Positions 22,361-30,600 of a DNA stretch of 64,000 nt are shown here, one piece after another. Made by a program: the position numbers and the translations under genes. The stretch covers positions 1-64,000 of the forward strand of contig JAHDYP010000012.1 of the NCBI GenBank assembly GCA_023383055.1, given 5' to 3'. The DNA is from Verrucomicrobiota bacterium. GTDB lineage: Bacteria; Verrucomicrobiota; Verrucomicrobiia; Limisphaerales; JAHDYP01. Positions within the stretch are counted from its first letter, which is position 1; each line of letters begins with the position of its first letter. The notes beneath the pieces are model-generated. The model saw only the letters and a list, made by a program, of their open reading frames with translations, had not been told where the DNA came from and did no database searches.

Positions 22361-23164
22361 GTGAACAAATACGCCTACGTCATCGGCATCGGCCTGCAGA
22401 ACACCCTGGTCTACCGGGTGAACTTTCTGTTCCGCGCCTGCTTTGGCCTGATCCCCCTGATGGCCACCATCTTTCTCTGGCGCGCCATTTTCGAAGGCAA
22501 AACGGGCGACACCGTGGCGGCCTATTCCCTCGCCGAGATGATCTCCTATTACCTGGTGGTGACCATCGTCGACGCCCTGACCGCCGTGACCGACGACGAC
22601 TGGCAGATCGCCGCCGATATCCGCGACGGTCAGATCAGCCAGTTCCTCCTCAAACCGATCGATTACCTGCGTTACCGGTTCTGCCTGTTCCTTTCCGGAC
22701 GGTTCATCTACACCTCGATCGCCTTCGTGCCGGTCACGCTCTTCATCCTGTTCCAGGCGGAGTATTTCGTGCTGCCGGCCGATGCCGCCACGCTCGGTTT
22801 GTTTCTGATCTCCGTTGCGCTCACGGCCCTGCTGCAGTTCCTGATCTCCTATACCATGGCCTTGCTCGCCTTCTGGATCCTCGAGATCTCGACCTTCATT
22901 TTCATTCTGTTCGCCCTGGAACATCTCGCCGGCGGGCATCTCTTTCCCCTGGATCTGCTGCCGCCGGCCTTCGGCCAGGTGCTGGCTTTCACTCCGTTCC
23001 CTTACCAGATGTACTTTCCGGTCAGCATCTACCTCGGTAAAACCGCCGGACCCGAACTCTGGCAGGGGTTGATCATCCAGCTGTTCTGGGTGACCGCGGC
23101 TTACCTGCTGGCGCGGTGGGTCTGGCGCCGTGGCATTCGTCGTTACGCCGCCGTGGGCGGTTGA
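22361..23164 (+). CDS. ABC-2 family transporter permease (first of pair)
   Basis: The GTG at 22361 gives 267 aa (an in-frame TTG at 22337 lies within the heptamer repeat and is less likely). Six hydrophobic helices are visible. An N-terminal amphipathic NKYAYVIGIGLQNTLVYRVNF and the loop ADIRDGQISQFLLKPIDYLRYRF are typical of the COG4587/DUF990-type permeases that work in pairs with a NatA-like ATPase. The second permease follows after 74 bp. No ATP-binding subunit gene is present in the window, so the transported substrate and the motor are both unknown. Confidence 0.85.
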   Translation: MNKYAYVIGIGLQNTLVYRVNFLFRACFGLIPLMATIFLWRAIFEGKTGDTVAAYSLAEMISYYLVVTIVDALTAVTDDDWQIAADIRDGQISQFLLKPIDYLRYRFCLFLSGRFIYTSIAFVPVTLFILFQAEYFVLPADAATLGLFLISVALTALLQFLISYTMALLAFWILEISTFIFILFALEHLAGGHLFPLDLLPPAFGQVLAFTPFPYQMYFPVSIYLGKTAGPELWQGLIIQLFWVTAAYLLARWVWRRGIRRYAAVGG

Positions 23165-23238
23165 GACTCCATGAACGCCGATCGATTCGACCGTTCCCGC
23201 AGCCGTGGTCGCGAGGCCGCGCTGACAATCACTGGATT

Positions 23239-24084
23239 ATGCCGCCGCACTTGAATCCCCAGCGCCGAATCCCATCGGCGGCTGCCGGCTGGATGAAGCG
23301 TCATCTGTCGGTCTACGCCATGCTCTGGCGCAATTCGCTCGTCCGCGAGATGACCTTCAAGACCAACTTCATCCTCTGGATCGTCGTCGAGCTCTGTTGG
23401 TTCGCCCTGCAACTGACCTTCATCAGCGTCATTTACCTCCATACCGAGAGCATCGCCGGCTGGTCCAAGTGGCAGGTCGTCATGCTCATCGGCGCCGCCC
23501 ATTTCATCCAGGAGATTTTCCAGGCGCTCTTCCTGATCAATTGCACCAACCTCTCCGAACTCGTCCGCACCGGCAAACTCGATTTCCTGCTGCTGCTCCC
23601 GGTCAACACCCGGTTCCTCGTTTCGGTTCGCCAGGTCGATCTCGGTTCGTTTGTCAACGCCGCCATCGCCCTCGGCGTCATGGTTTACGCGGCCCGCCAG
23701 CTTGGGTTCGTCCCTTCCGCACTCCAGATCGCGGCCTTCCTGCTGCTCTGTGCCGCCGGTATCGCCATCCATTATTCGCTGATGTTTTTGCTGGCCACCA
23801 TCAGCTTCTGGACGGTTCGGGCCCAGGGCATCGTCTGGGCCTACTACAACCTGTTCAACGTGTCGCGCCTCCCGGACTCCGCCTTCCGCGGCTGGTTCAA
23901 GGTGGTCTTTACCTTTGCGCTCCCGATGCTCTTGGTCTCGAACGTCCCCGTGCGGGCGCTGACCGACCGGCTGGAATCCCCGTTCGACATCCTGCTCCTG
24001 TTCAGCTTGACCCTCCTGTGCCTGGGGCTGTCCGAACTCGGCTGGCGCTTCTCCGTCCGCCATTACACCAGCGCCAGTTCCTAG
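23239..24084 (+). CDS. ABC-2 family transporter permease (second of pair)
   Basis: This is a 281-residue partner permease with six hydrophobic segments after a cytoplasmic N-terminus (MKRHLSVYAMLWRNSLVREM). The element NCTNLSELVRTGKLDFLLL is the equivalent of the GQISQFLLKP loop in its partner, which supports a heterodimeric COG3694-type permease. An ATG at 23293 would give a shorter form (263 aa) and may be the real start, since the first 18 residues are polar and poorly conserved in character. Its stop overlaps the stop of the convergent pseudogene by two bases. An ATPase subunit must come from elsewhere. Confidence 0.84.
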   Translation: MPPHLNPQRRIPSAAAGWMKRHLSVYAMLWRNSLVREMTFKTNFILWIVVELCWFALQLTFISVIYLHTESIAGWSKWQVVMLIGAAHFIQEIFQALFLINCTNLSELVRTGKLDFLLLLPVNTRFLVSVRQVDLGSFVNAAIALGVMVYAARQLGFVPSALQIAAFLLLCAAGIAIHYSLMFLLATISFWTVRAQGIVWAYYNLFNVSRLPDSAFRGWFKVVFTFALPMLLVSNVPVRALTDRLESPFDILLLFSLTLLCLGLSELGWRFSVRHYTSASS

Positions 24085-26666
24085 CGCACCTCACTCAGCC
24101 GGTAGAAGCCGCTCGGGCCGGTGGTGTCCAATTGCACCGTGTTACGCGGCGGCAACGCCTCGATCCCGTCCAACACCGTCTCGAAGGGCATCACCCCCAA
24201 CTCGGGAGTGAACTCGACGGCATAACGCCGGCCCGCCACACTCCACCACTCCAACTCCACCAGCCCCGGTGCCACGTCGACCCATTCCCCCACGCCAACG
24301 GCGCCGTCGACCAGTCGGCCACGGTGCGCAACGCCGTGGTCTGGCCGCCAAACTCGGCGTAGACCAGGAACTGGCAGTTCCGCGGATGCAGACTCGCCGC
24401 GGCCCACTCGGCATCGAAGGTGAACGAACCGCCCGCCGGCACCGCGCCGAACTGGCGCCGGAACTCGGTCACCCCGGTCCCGGCCGCATCCTGGACCAGA
24501 ACCACGAGCGACCCGTCCAGACGGGTGTTGCCGGTGTTATCGAAGGTGGCGCGCAACACCACGTTGTCCCCGGGTCGATAGTCCGGCGGCAAGACCTCGA
24601 ATCCCACAATGCCTCCCCCGGCCTGGCCCACCCGGAACTCGGTCCGCTCGCGGTCCAGGATCAGATCGTTCGGTCCTTTGACCAGCGCGCGCAGTTCGTA
24701 ATCGCCGCTCGGATGGCTCGAGGGGTCCCACGACCACGGCACGATGGCGCGCCCGGTCAACTGGGCCAGCTTCCTTTCGGGCAGCACCGCCACCACCGTG
24801 GATGCCGTGTCGAGCACGTTCAGTTCGACCCTCAGATCGGCTGGCTGAGGATCGCTCTGCCACAGCCGCAGATCGACCCCAACCGCCGCTCCCGGCGGAT
24901 AAACCTGGCGGTCCGGCCACCAGCCTTCTTCATCGCCCAGCGGTCGCCCGGGTTTTCGCCGCGAAAATGGCTGATGATCTCGATGGTGCCAGCCGACCGG
25001 CCGTACAGCTCATGCCCCCGAATGACGAGCAGTTGCTCCCGGTCCCGGGCATTGAAGTAGCCGGCTGCCAGTTCGTCGTCGGCATGGTAATCGTAACGGA
25101 AGCGCGCCAGTTCCTCGAGTTCCACGCCGGCGCCGGCGTAACCATAGATCGTGATCCGGTCTTCCGAAGCGTCGGCGACCACGATTTCGTCGCGGCTGTC
25201 GCCCATGAAATCGCCCAGCACCAGCCCGTCTTCGGTCTCGAGCGCCACGGCCAGCTCCGCTTCGCGGGTATAGACGGGAATGTCACCGGCCGCCGCCTGC
25301 CGGCCCTTCCTCGAACCAGAACCGCACATACGCCGCGTACACCCGAATGGTCATGGCATGCGTCGGCGAAACCAGGTCGTCCGTGTAAATCGTGTAACCC
25401 GGCGTCGGCGCTTCGATGCGCACTTCCGTGGGCACACCATCAAACCAAGCCTGCCACGCGGACTCGGCCGCCGCCACCATTCCGCCGGTGTCGTCAAAAG
25501 CCGCCGCCGACGCGCGGTTCGCGCCGAGCGACAATCCGAGCGTGCCTACCATTTCGGCCGGGTCCGCCGCGAACTCCCAGGGTGGACCGTACACGGTTGC
25601 GAACACCGTGCCGTTGATCGCGTAATCCACGCGGTCCACTCCGTCGGTCGCGTCCAGGTTGAAGCGCGGCCATCGGCTGGCGCCGTTCACACGGAGATTT
25701 GGGATCGTGGGCGCCGACGCCATGGTCCAGCAGGTCAGGCAATGGTCGTTGTGCCCGGCACTCTCCTGCCCGTCGAATCCGTCGAAGGCATAACCCGCAA
25801 ATACAGGCGCGCCTCCCCATCCCACGCGATGGCCTCGGCCGAGCAATTGGTCGAGCCCCAGGTCTGGCTCCCAAACTTGACGCCGTCCGTGTTGAACTGG
25901 GTCAGGAACTGGACGCCCTGGGTGTAGCGTGAATGCAAACCCGCACCCGCGGTGGCGTCGAAGGGTTGGTTGGACGGCGCGTGTCCCGTGACATAAACCC
26001 GCCTCGCGCGGTCGACCACCACCCCGTAACCCACATCCCCGCTCCGCGATCCCCAGAGCCGGGTCCACCGCAGGTTGTCATCCCGGTCAAAGCTGATCAA
26101 AAATGCGTCGTTATCCCGCCAATCACCCACGACGGTCTGCCCGTTGAAGCTCCCCGCGAATCCGGTGGCATATACGTGGCCCGACCCATCCACCGCCACC
26201 CGTAAGCCGTGTCGATCTCCGTGGATCCCCAAACCCGGGTCCAGACCATGGTTCCTTCGCTGCCGGAGGCGATCTTGGTCAGGAAAAAATCGTATCGACC
26301 CACGGTCGGTTCTCCCTCCAGCGGGCCGGCGGTATAGCCCGTCACGTAAACGTTTCCCAGGCTGTCCACCGCCACGTCCATGGCCTCGTTGTATGCCTGA
26401 CCCGACCATAGCCGTGTCCAGAGCCTTTTCCCGTCCGGCGTGAGCTTCGTCAGACAGGATTGCGTCACGCCGGCGTTGTCCTGGCCCGCGATGGGCCCCT
26501 CGGATGAACCGGCCACGAAAATGTCCCCGGCACGGTCCACGGCTACGCCCAGGCCGTAGTCGTTCGTGGTTCCGCCCCAGAGCCGGGACCAGCCCTTCTC
26601 GGGCTGGGCGCAGAGGGAGTCTGGAGTTATCAGGAGGAAAGCGAGGAAGACCGGTTTCGGATTCAT
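24081..26666 (-). pseudogene. Frameshifted SBBP beta-propeller / Ig-like / FG-GAP secreted protein
   Basis: The minus strand reads as one secreted protein of about 860 residues broken over three frames. It starts MNPKPVFLAFLLITPDSLCA (signal peptide) with SBBP repeats (GLGVAVDRAGDIFVAGSS, DVAVDSLGNVYVTGYTAG). Near 26205 it continues in another frame (VAVDGSGHVYATGFAG), shifts near 25800 (GYAFDGFDGQESAGHND, then an Ig-like VDYAINGTVFATVYG) and near 25295 into an FG-GAP-like part (LVLGDFMGDSRDEIVVAD). It shifts again near 24930 and near 24300, and ends VEFTPELGV...GFYRL, a C-terminal module common in Verrucomicrobial secreted proteins. About five frameshifts make a functional product very unlikely. 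Sequencing error is the alternative, but the neighbouring genes, including two above 5 kb, are intact. Confidence 0.8.
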
Positions 26667-27246
26667 TGAGCCACCTCATCAGTTCGCGCGACTCCTCCCA
26701 CGCATCCGCGAACCGGGCTCATGCAACAGCGTTCCGCGAAAAACAAACCCGGTGCTTGGGTTTGAACGGGCGGAGTTGGTGAACTCCTTATGAGGAAAAC
26801 GACCGGAACTGGCAAGCCTTCCCTGATCAGTGCAATTCGCAGAGAAGCCCTCCATTTGCGGTATCACGGTGGAATCATGAACAATACCGGGCGATCAGGC
26901 ACGTCCCGATTCAATGTCGCATATGCGACATGAAATCGGGACGTGCCGACGGAAGTTGGAGGGCATTACTGCCACCGGACTTCGACCGCCAGATCGCGGT
27001 TGGAAGCGAAGCTGTAATGGACAGGGGGACAGGTTCAGGGTGCTGTGGAACCTGGTCCGGGAGGCGTGGGATTCTGAGGTTGCGTATATTGTTAGGGGTC
27101 AGTGTATTGCGTTTCGAGTTGGAAGTTCGGGCGGCAGGGTGGCGGTTCGGTTGCCGCGGGGTGCGGTTACTGTTCAGGATCCGAGGCGTTCTTTGGTTGA
27201 ACGGCCTTCGGGGGTTACTTGTCGAAAGGCCAACACCGGAAACCAG
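26667..27246. other. 580-bp stretch without a convincing gene; palindrome and G/T-skewed tract
   Basis: Upstream of the decayed propeller gene I see no protein-coding signal. The region holds a 50-bp near-perfect palindrome (26898-26947) and, from about 27055 to 27200, a plus strand strongly enriched in G and T. That tract contains degenerate GTT/AG words, such as GTTAGGGGTCAGTG followed by GCGTTTCGAGTTGG. It looks like decayed short tandem repeats. The frame of the next gene is open through much of it, but the translation is low-complexity and unlike a protein. Confidence 0.6.
26898..26947. repeat. 50-bp near-perfect inverted repeat
   Basis: The outer arms are GGCACGTCCCGATT and its exact complement AATCGGGACGTGCC. 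The centre is the perfect 18-bp palindrome ATGTCGCATATGCGACAT. Only two base pairs between outer and inner parts mismatch. There is no loop and no T-run, so it is not a standard terminator. It could be an operator, a REP-like or transposon-end hairpin, or a resolution site. Confidence 0.85.
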
Positions 27247-27600
27247 ATGACGATCCAGGAAGCGTTTTGTGCGCACTACCAGTGCTCCGTCGCGCAATTC
27301 CCAGAGCGAGCTTTTCGCCTTTGTCTGCATTCACACGCGGTGCCCATTGCTTTGGTGCTGGGCAAGCTGAATCCGGCGCTATTTCGCGAGGACCGCCAAG
27401 TGATCGAGCAACTTGGCCTGGCGCGGGATCTGGAGGAGGTGGATGCGGCGCTGAGCGATTTCCAGTATGTGAACCAGGCTCGGCCGCATTGGCTGAGGAC
27501 GGGATTCAAAGTGCGGCTTTCCGGCCGGAAACTGCGGATGCTGGCGGTATCGCTTCTTGGTAAGGAGGAGCGGTTGCGCGCGACATCGGCGGTGGCGTAG
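27247..27600 (+). CDS. Small hypothetical protein (117 aa)
   Basis: From the ATG at 27247 the product is MTIQEAFCAHYQCSVAQFPE..., 117 residues, soluble and basic at the C-terminus (WLRTGFKVRLSGRKLRMLA). It looks like a globular helical protein with conserved-looking aromatic and Cys residues near the N-terminus (FCAHYQCS) and a FQYVNQARPHWLRTG block. I recall similar small proteins in other Verrucomicrobiota but cannot verify that here. The frame is open much further upstream, but only this part has protein-like composition. It ends 71 bp before the PfkB kinase gene. No function can be assigned. Confidence 0.6.
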   Translation: MTIQEAFCAHYQCSVAQFPERAFRLCLHSHAVPIALVLGKLNPALFREDRQVIEQLGLARDLEEVDAALSDFQYVNQARPHWLRTGFKVRLSGRKLRMLAVSLLGKEERLRATSAVA

Positions 27601-27671
27601 CGGTTGATTTAAGATGTTTTGAAAGGGGGCTTGACCGGAGTTGGTCGGGTGCGGGAAAGATTCTAAGCAGT

Positions 27672-28646
27672 ATGGTAACCGTGACTCTCAATCCGGCGAT
27701 CGACCAGACGGTGATGATTCCCCGGTTTCGCGCCAATGCGGTGAACCGGGTGATGGGCGAGCAGCGAACCGCTGGTGGCAAAGGGATCAATGTGGCGACG
27801 TTCCTGGCGGATTACGGGGTTCCCGTGGTCGTCACGGGGTTTCTGGGGCGGGCGAATGCGGGACTGTTTGAGGCTCACTTCGCCGCCAAGAAAATCGAGG
27901 ATCGGTTGGTGCGGGTCGATGGGTCGACGCGGGTGAATCTGAAGATACTGAATCGGGTCGAGGGTGAGGTTACGGACATTAATTTCCCGGGATTGAGGCC
28001 GACGCGGGAGGAGATTTGCAGTCTGTATGCAGAGCTGGGGAGGTTGTTGCGGGATCGGGGGTGGTTTGTGTTATCGGGGAGCCTGCCCTCGGGATGTCCG
28101 GACGACACGTATTTTTCACTGGTGGACGCGCTCCGGAGGGAGGGGTGCCAGGTGCTGTTGGATACGGCGGGGGAGGCGTTACGTCAGGGGGTGATGGCTC
28201 AGCCCACGGTTATCAAACCGAATGTGCGCGAACTCGAGGAGGCTTTGGGTCGGACATTGTCGACCGAGATGGACCTGGTCGAAGCGGCCCGTGGGCTGGT
28301 GGAAGAGGGTGTTGAATGTGTGATCGTGTCGCGGGGTGCGGAAGGCGCGTTGTGGGTGGACTCGGACGGGGCGCTGTCGGCGCGGTATCGAGGGCGGGTG
28401 ATGCTTGAGACCACGGTGGGAGCTGGGGACGCGCTGGTGGCGGGATATCTTGCAGGGCGGGGGGAGCGGTTGGACTCCGAAGCGGCGGCGTGTCTGGCGA
28501 TTGCGTTTTCGATTGCGGCGTTACAGCGGACCGGTCAGGCACTTCCGGATCGGTCGGTGTTGAAGGCGCTGGCCGGCGATGTTGAAGTCAGGCGGTTACA
28601 GGAATCTTCGGGCGATGCCCGAAGGATTCCTGGGACGACCGGATAG
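27672..28646 (+). CDS. PfkB-family sugar kinase, 1-phosphofructokinase/tagatose-6-phosphate kinase type
   Basis: This ribokinase-fold enzyme (324 aa) would phosphorylate fructose 1-phosphate, tagatose 6-phosphate or fructose 6-phosphate using ATP. The N-terminal VTVTLNPAIDQTVMIP is the FruK/LacC-type signature and differs from ribokinase. The first PfkB signature region is GGKGINVATFLADYG (about residues 36-50). The catalytic block ETTVGAGDALVAGYLAG (about 245-261) carries the general-base Asp in GAGD. KPNVRELEEALG is the expected substrate/ATP-side motif. No PTS or sugar-operon genes adjoin it, so the substrate stays open. The last residues (LQESSGDARRIPG) are encoded by a strong hairpin. 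Confidence 0.86.
   Translation: MVTVTLNPAIDQTVMIPRFRANAVNRVMGEQRTAGGKGINVATFLADYGVPVVVTGFLGRANAGLFEAHFAAKKIEDRLVRVDGSTRVNLKILNRVEGEVTDINFPGLRPTREEICSLYAELGRLLRDRGWFVLSGSLPSGCPDDTYFSLVDALRREGCQVLLDTAGEALRQGVMAQPTVIKPNVRELEEALGRTLSTEMDLVEAARGLVEEGVECVIVSRGAEGALWVDSDGALSARYRGRVMLETTVGAGDALVAGYLAGRGERLDSEAAACLAIAFSIAALQRTGQALPDRSVLKALAGDVEVRRLQESSGDARRIPGTTG
28599..28632. repeat. Hairpin inside the 3' end of the sugar kinase gene
   Basis: CAGGAATCTTCGGGC and GCCCGAAGGATTCCTG pair over 15 positions with one bulged base and a 3-nt GAT loop. The stem lies 12 bases before the stop triplet and between two convergent genes. No T-run follows. It could slow or end transcription on both strands, or be a dispersed palindromic repeat inserted into the coding 3' end. 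Confidence 0.8.
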
Positions 28647-28664
28647 TGGGAGTGTGAATCCGGG

Positions 28665-30440
28665 TTAGAGTCGTGTGATCAGGAGTTCGCGGGTGAAGAT
28701 GAACTCTTTCGGGAGGGTGGCATGGAGGCGCATGAAGAGTTCTTCGTGCGAGAGGGCTTCCTTGCGCCAGTCTTCCTCGTTGACAGCCTGGACCTTGTTG
28801 AATTCGACCGGGCCGAAGTTTTTCAACCCTTTGAGATCAAAATCTTCGAGGACGGGCATCCAGCCGAGGGCGCCTTCTTCGGCGCCGACGCGGTGATGGC
28901 AGCGGTCCACGATCCATTTGAGGACACGCATATTCTCGCCGAAACCGGGCCAGAGGAAGTTGCCATTTTCGTCTTTGCGGAACCAATTGACGTGGAAGAT
29001 GCGGGGGAGATGTTTGATTTTCTTCCGCATGTTGAGCCAGTGGCGGAAGTAATCGCCCATGTTGTAGCCGCAGAACGGGAGCATGGCCATGGGATCGCGT
29101 CGGACCTGGCCGGCGCCGCCGACGGCGGCGGCGGTCATCTCGGAACCGACGGTGGCGCCGACATAGACGCCATGGACCCAGTTGAACGCCTGGAAGACCA
29201 GCGGCATGGTCGTGGCCCGGCGGCCGCCGAAGATGATCGCGCTGATCGGCACGCCATTGGGATCGTTGACCTCCGGGGCCAGCACCGGATTGTTGGCCAT
29301 GGGCACGGCAAAGCGGCTGTTGGGATGGGCGGCTTTGTCGGGACTGGCGGGAGTCCAGGGCTTGCCGCGCCAGTCGATGCATTCCTTGGGTTCGGGACCG
29401 TCTTTGCCTTCCCACCAGACATCGCCATCGGGCAGGAGCCCGACGTTGGTGAAGATGGTGTCGCGGGAGATGGTGGTCATGGCGCTCGGGTTGGTGGCTT
29501 GGTTGGTGCCGGGCACCACGCCGAAGTAACCGGCTTCGGGATTGATGGCGTAAAGCCGGCCATCGGCGCCGGGTTTCATCCAGGCGATATCGTCGCCGAT
29601 GGTCTGTATTTTCCAGCCCTTGTAGCGCGGCGGCGGGAGGAGCATGGCGAAGTTGGTCTTGCCGCAGGCGCTGGGGAAGGCGGCGGCGACGTAAGTGACT
29701 TCGCCGGTGGGCGATTCCACCTTGAGGATGAGCATGTGTTCGGCGAACCAGCCTTCGTTGCGGGCGAGGAAAGAGCCGATCCGCAGGGCCAGGCATTTCT
29801 TGCCGAGGAGCACGTTGCCGCCGTAGGCGGAGCCGACCGAGATGATGGTGTTATCGTGGGGGAAATGGCAGATGAAACGGCGGTCGGGGTTGACGTCGAG
29901 CATGCTGTGGAGGCCCCGATTGAAATCGTCGCTTTCGCCGAGATGTTCGAAGGCGATGTTGCCCATGCGGGTCATGATTCCCATGCTCAGAGCGACGTAG
30001 ATGGAGTCCGTGATCTCGAGCCCGACCTTGGCGAGAGGGGATCCGGGCGGTCCCATCAGGTAGGGGACCACGTAGAGCGTTCGACCGCGCATGGCGCCTT
30101 CGAGCAGGCCGTAGAGTTTCTGGTACATCGCCTTGGGCGGCGCCCAATTGTTCGTGGGACCGGCTTCCTCCTGGCTGTCGGTGCAGATGTAAGTGCACTG
30201 TTCGACCCTGGCGACGTCGTTCGGGTTGGATCGATGCAGGTAACAGCCGGGGCGCTTTTTCTGGTTCAATTCGATCAGAACTCCAGCGGCGACAGCCTCG
30301 CGGGTCAGAGCTTCCTTCTCCGCCGGGGAGCCGTCGCACCAATGGACCTTCTCGGGCTTGCAGAGCTTGGCCATGTCATCCACCCAGCGGATGACGCTCT
30401 TGTTCCTGGTGTTACAATTTCCGAGGCTCGGTTTGGGCAT
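28665..30440 (-). CDS. pckG: Phosphoenolpyruvate carboxykinase (GTP)
   Basis: PckG interconverts oxaloacetate plus GTP with PEP, CO2 and GDP, the first committed step of gluconeogenesis or an anaplerotic step. The 591-residue length fits the GTP-dependent family (about 600). Diagnostic motifs: CHFPHDNTIISVGSAYGGN in the substrate-binding region, the P-loop (kinase-1) AAFPSACGKTNFAML near residue 256 with its reactive Cys, GDDIAWMKPGADGRLYAINPE split around the metal/kinase-2 region, and FGGRRATTMPLV. ATP-type PEPCK lacks these. It is monocistronic and convergent with the sugar kinase, 18 bp apart. A weak AGAAAG precedes the ATG. Confidence 0.97.
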   Translation of the reverse strand: MPKPSLGNCNTRNKSVIRWVDDMAKLCKPEKVHWCDGSPAEKEALTREAVAAGVLIELNQKKRPGCYLHRSNPNDVARVEQCTYICTDSQEEAGPTNNWAPPKAMYQKLYGLLEGAMRGRTLYVVPYLMGPPGSPLAKVGLEITDSIYVALSMGIMTRMGNIAFEHLGESDDFNRGLHSMLDVNPDRRFICHFPHDNTIISVGSAYGGNVLLGKKCLALRIGSFLARNEGWFAEHMLILKVESPTGEVTYVAAAFPSACGKTNFAMLLPPPRYKGWKIQTIGDDIAWMKPGADGRLYAINPEAGYFGVVPGTNQATNPSAMTTISRDTIFTNVGLLPDGDVWWEGKDGPEPKECIDWRGKPWTPASPDKAAHPNSRFAVPMANNPVLAPEVNDPNGVPISAIIFGGRRATTMPLVFQAFNWVHGVYVGATVGSEMTAAAVGGAGQVRRDPMAMLPFCGYNMGDYFRHWLNMRKKIKHLPRIFHVNWFRKDENGNFLWPGFGENMRVLKWIVDRCHHRVGAEEGALGWMPVLEDFDLKGLKNFGPVEFNKVQAVNEEDWRKEALSHEELFMRLHATLPKEFIFTRELLITRL

Positions 30441-30517
30441 AGTTAGTCTTTCTGATCGGCTTGGTTAAAACCGCCCCACCGGGTAGGGGGCGTCGTCGAG
30501 CGGCGAACGTAACAGTT

Positions 30518-30545
30518 GCATCCCCGAGCAGCAAGCGGGGAATGC
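30518..30545. other. Short inverted repeat between giant gene end and pckG
   Basis: GCATCCCCG and CGGGGAATGC (one bulged base) flank a 9-nt loop in the 160-bp gap downstream of the 2618-aa protein gene and upstream of pckG. No T-run follows. It might contribute to termination of the giant operon or sit in the pckG leader; evidence is weak. Confidence 0.35.
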
Positions 30546-30600
30546 TCAAAAATTCAGGGACCGCGGTGAAGGTCAAGCGTCGACCGACCCGCGGCGGTTG

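Noticed and set aside
28722..30446. 574-codon open frame antisense to pckG
   Set aside because: Gly/Asp/Glu/Val-rich shadow of pckG; no family resemblance.
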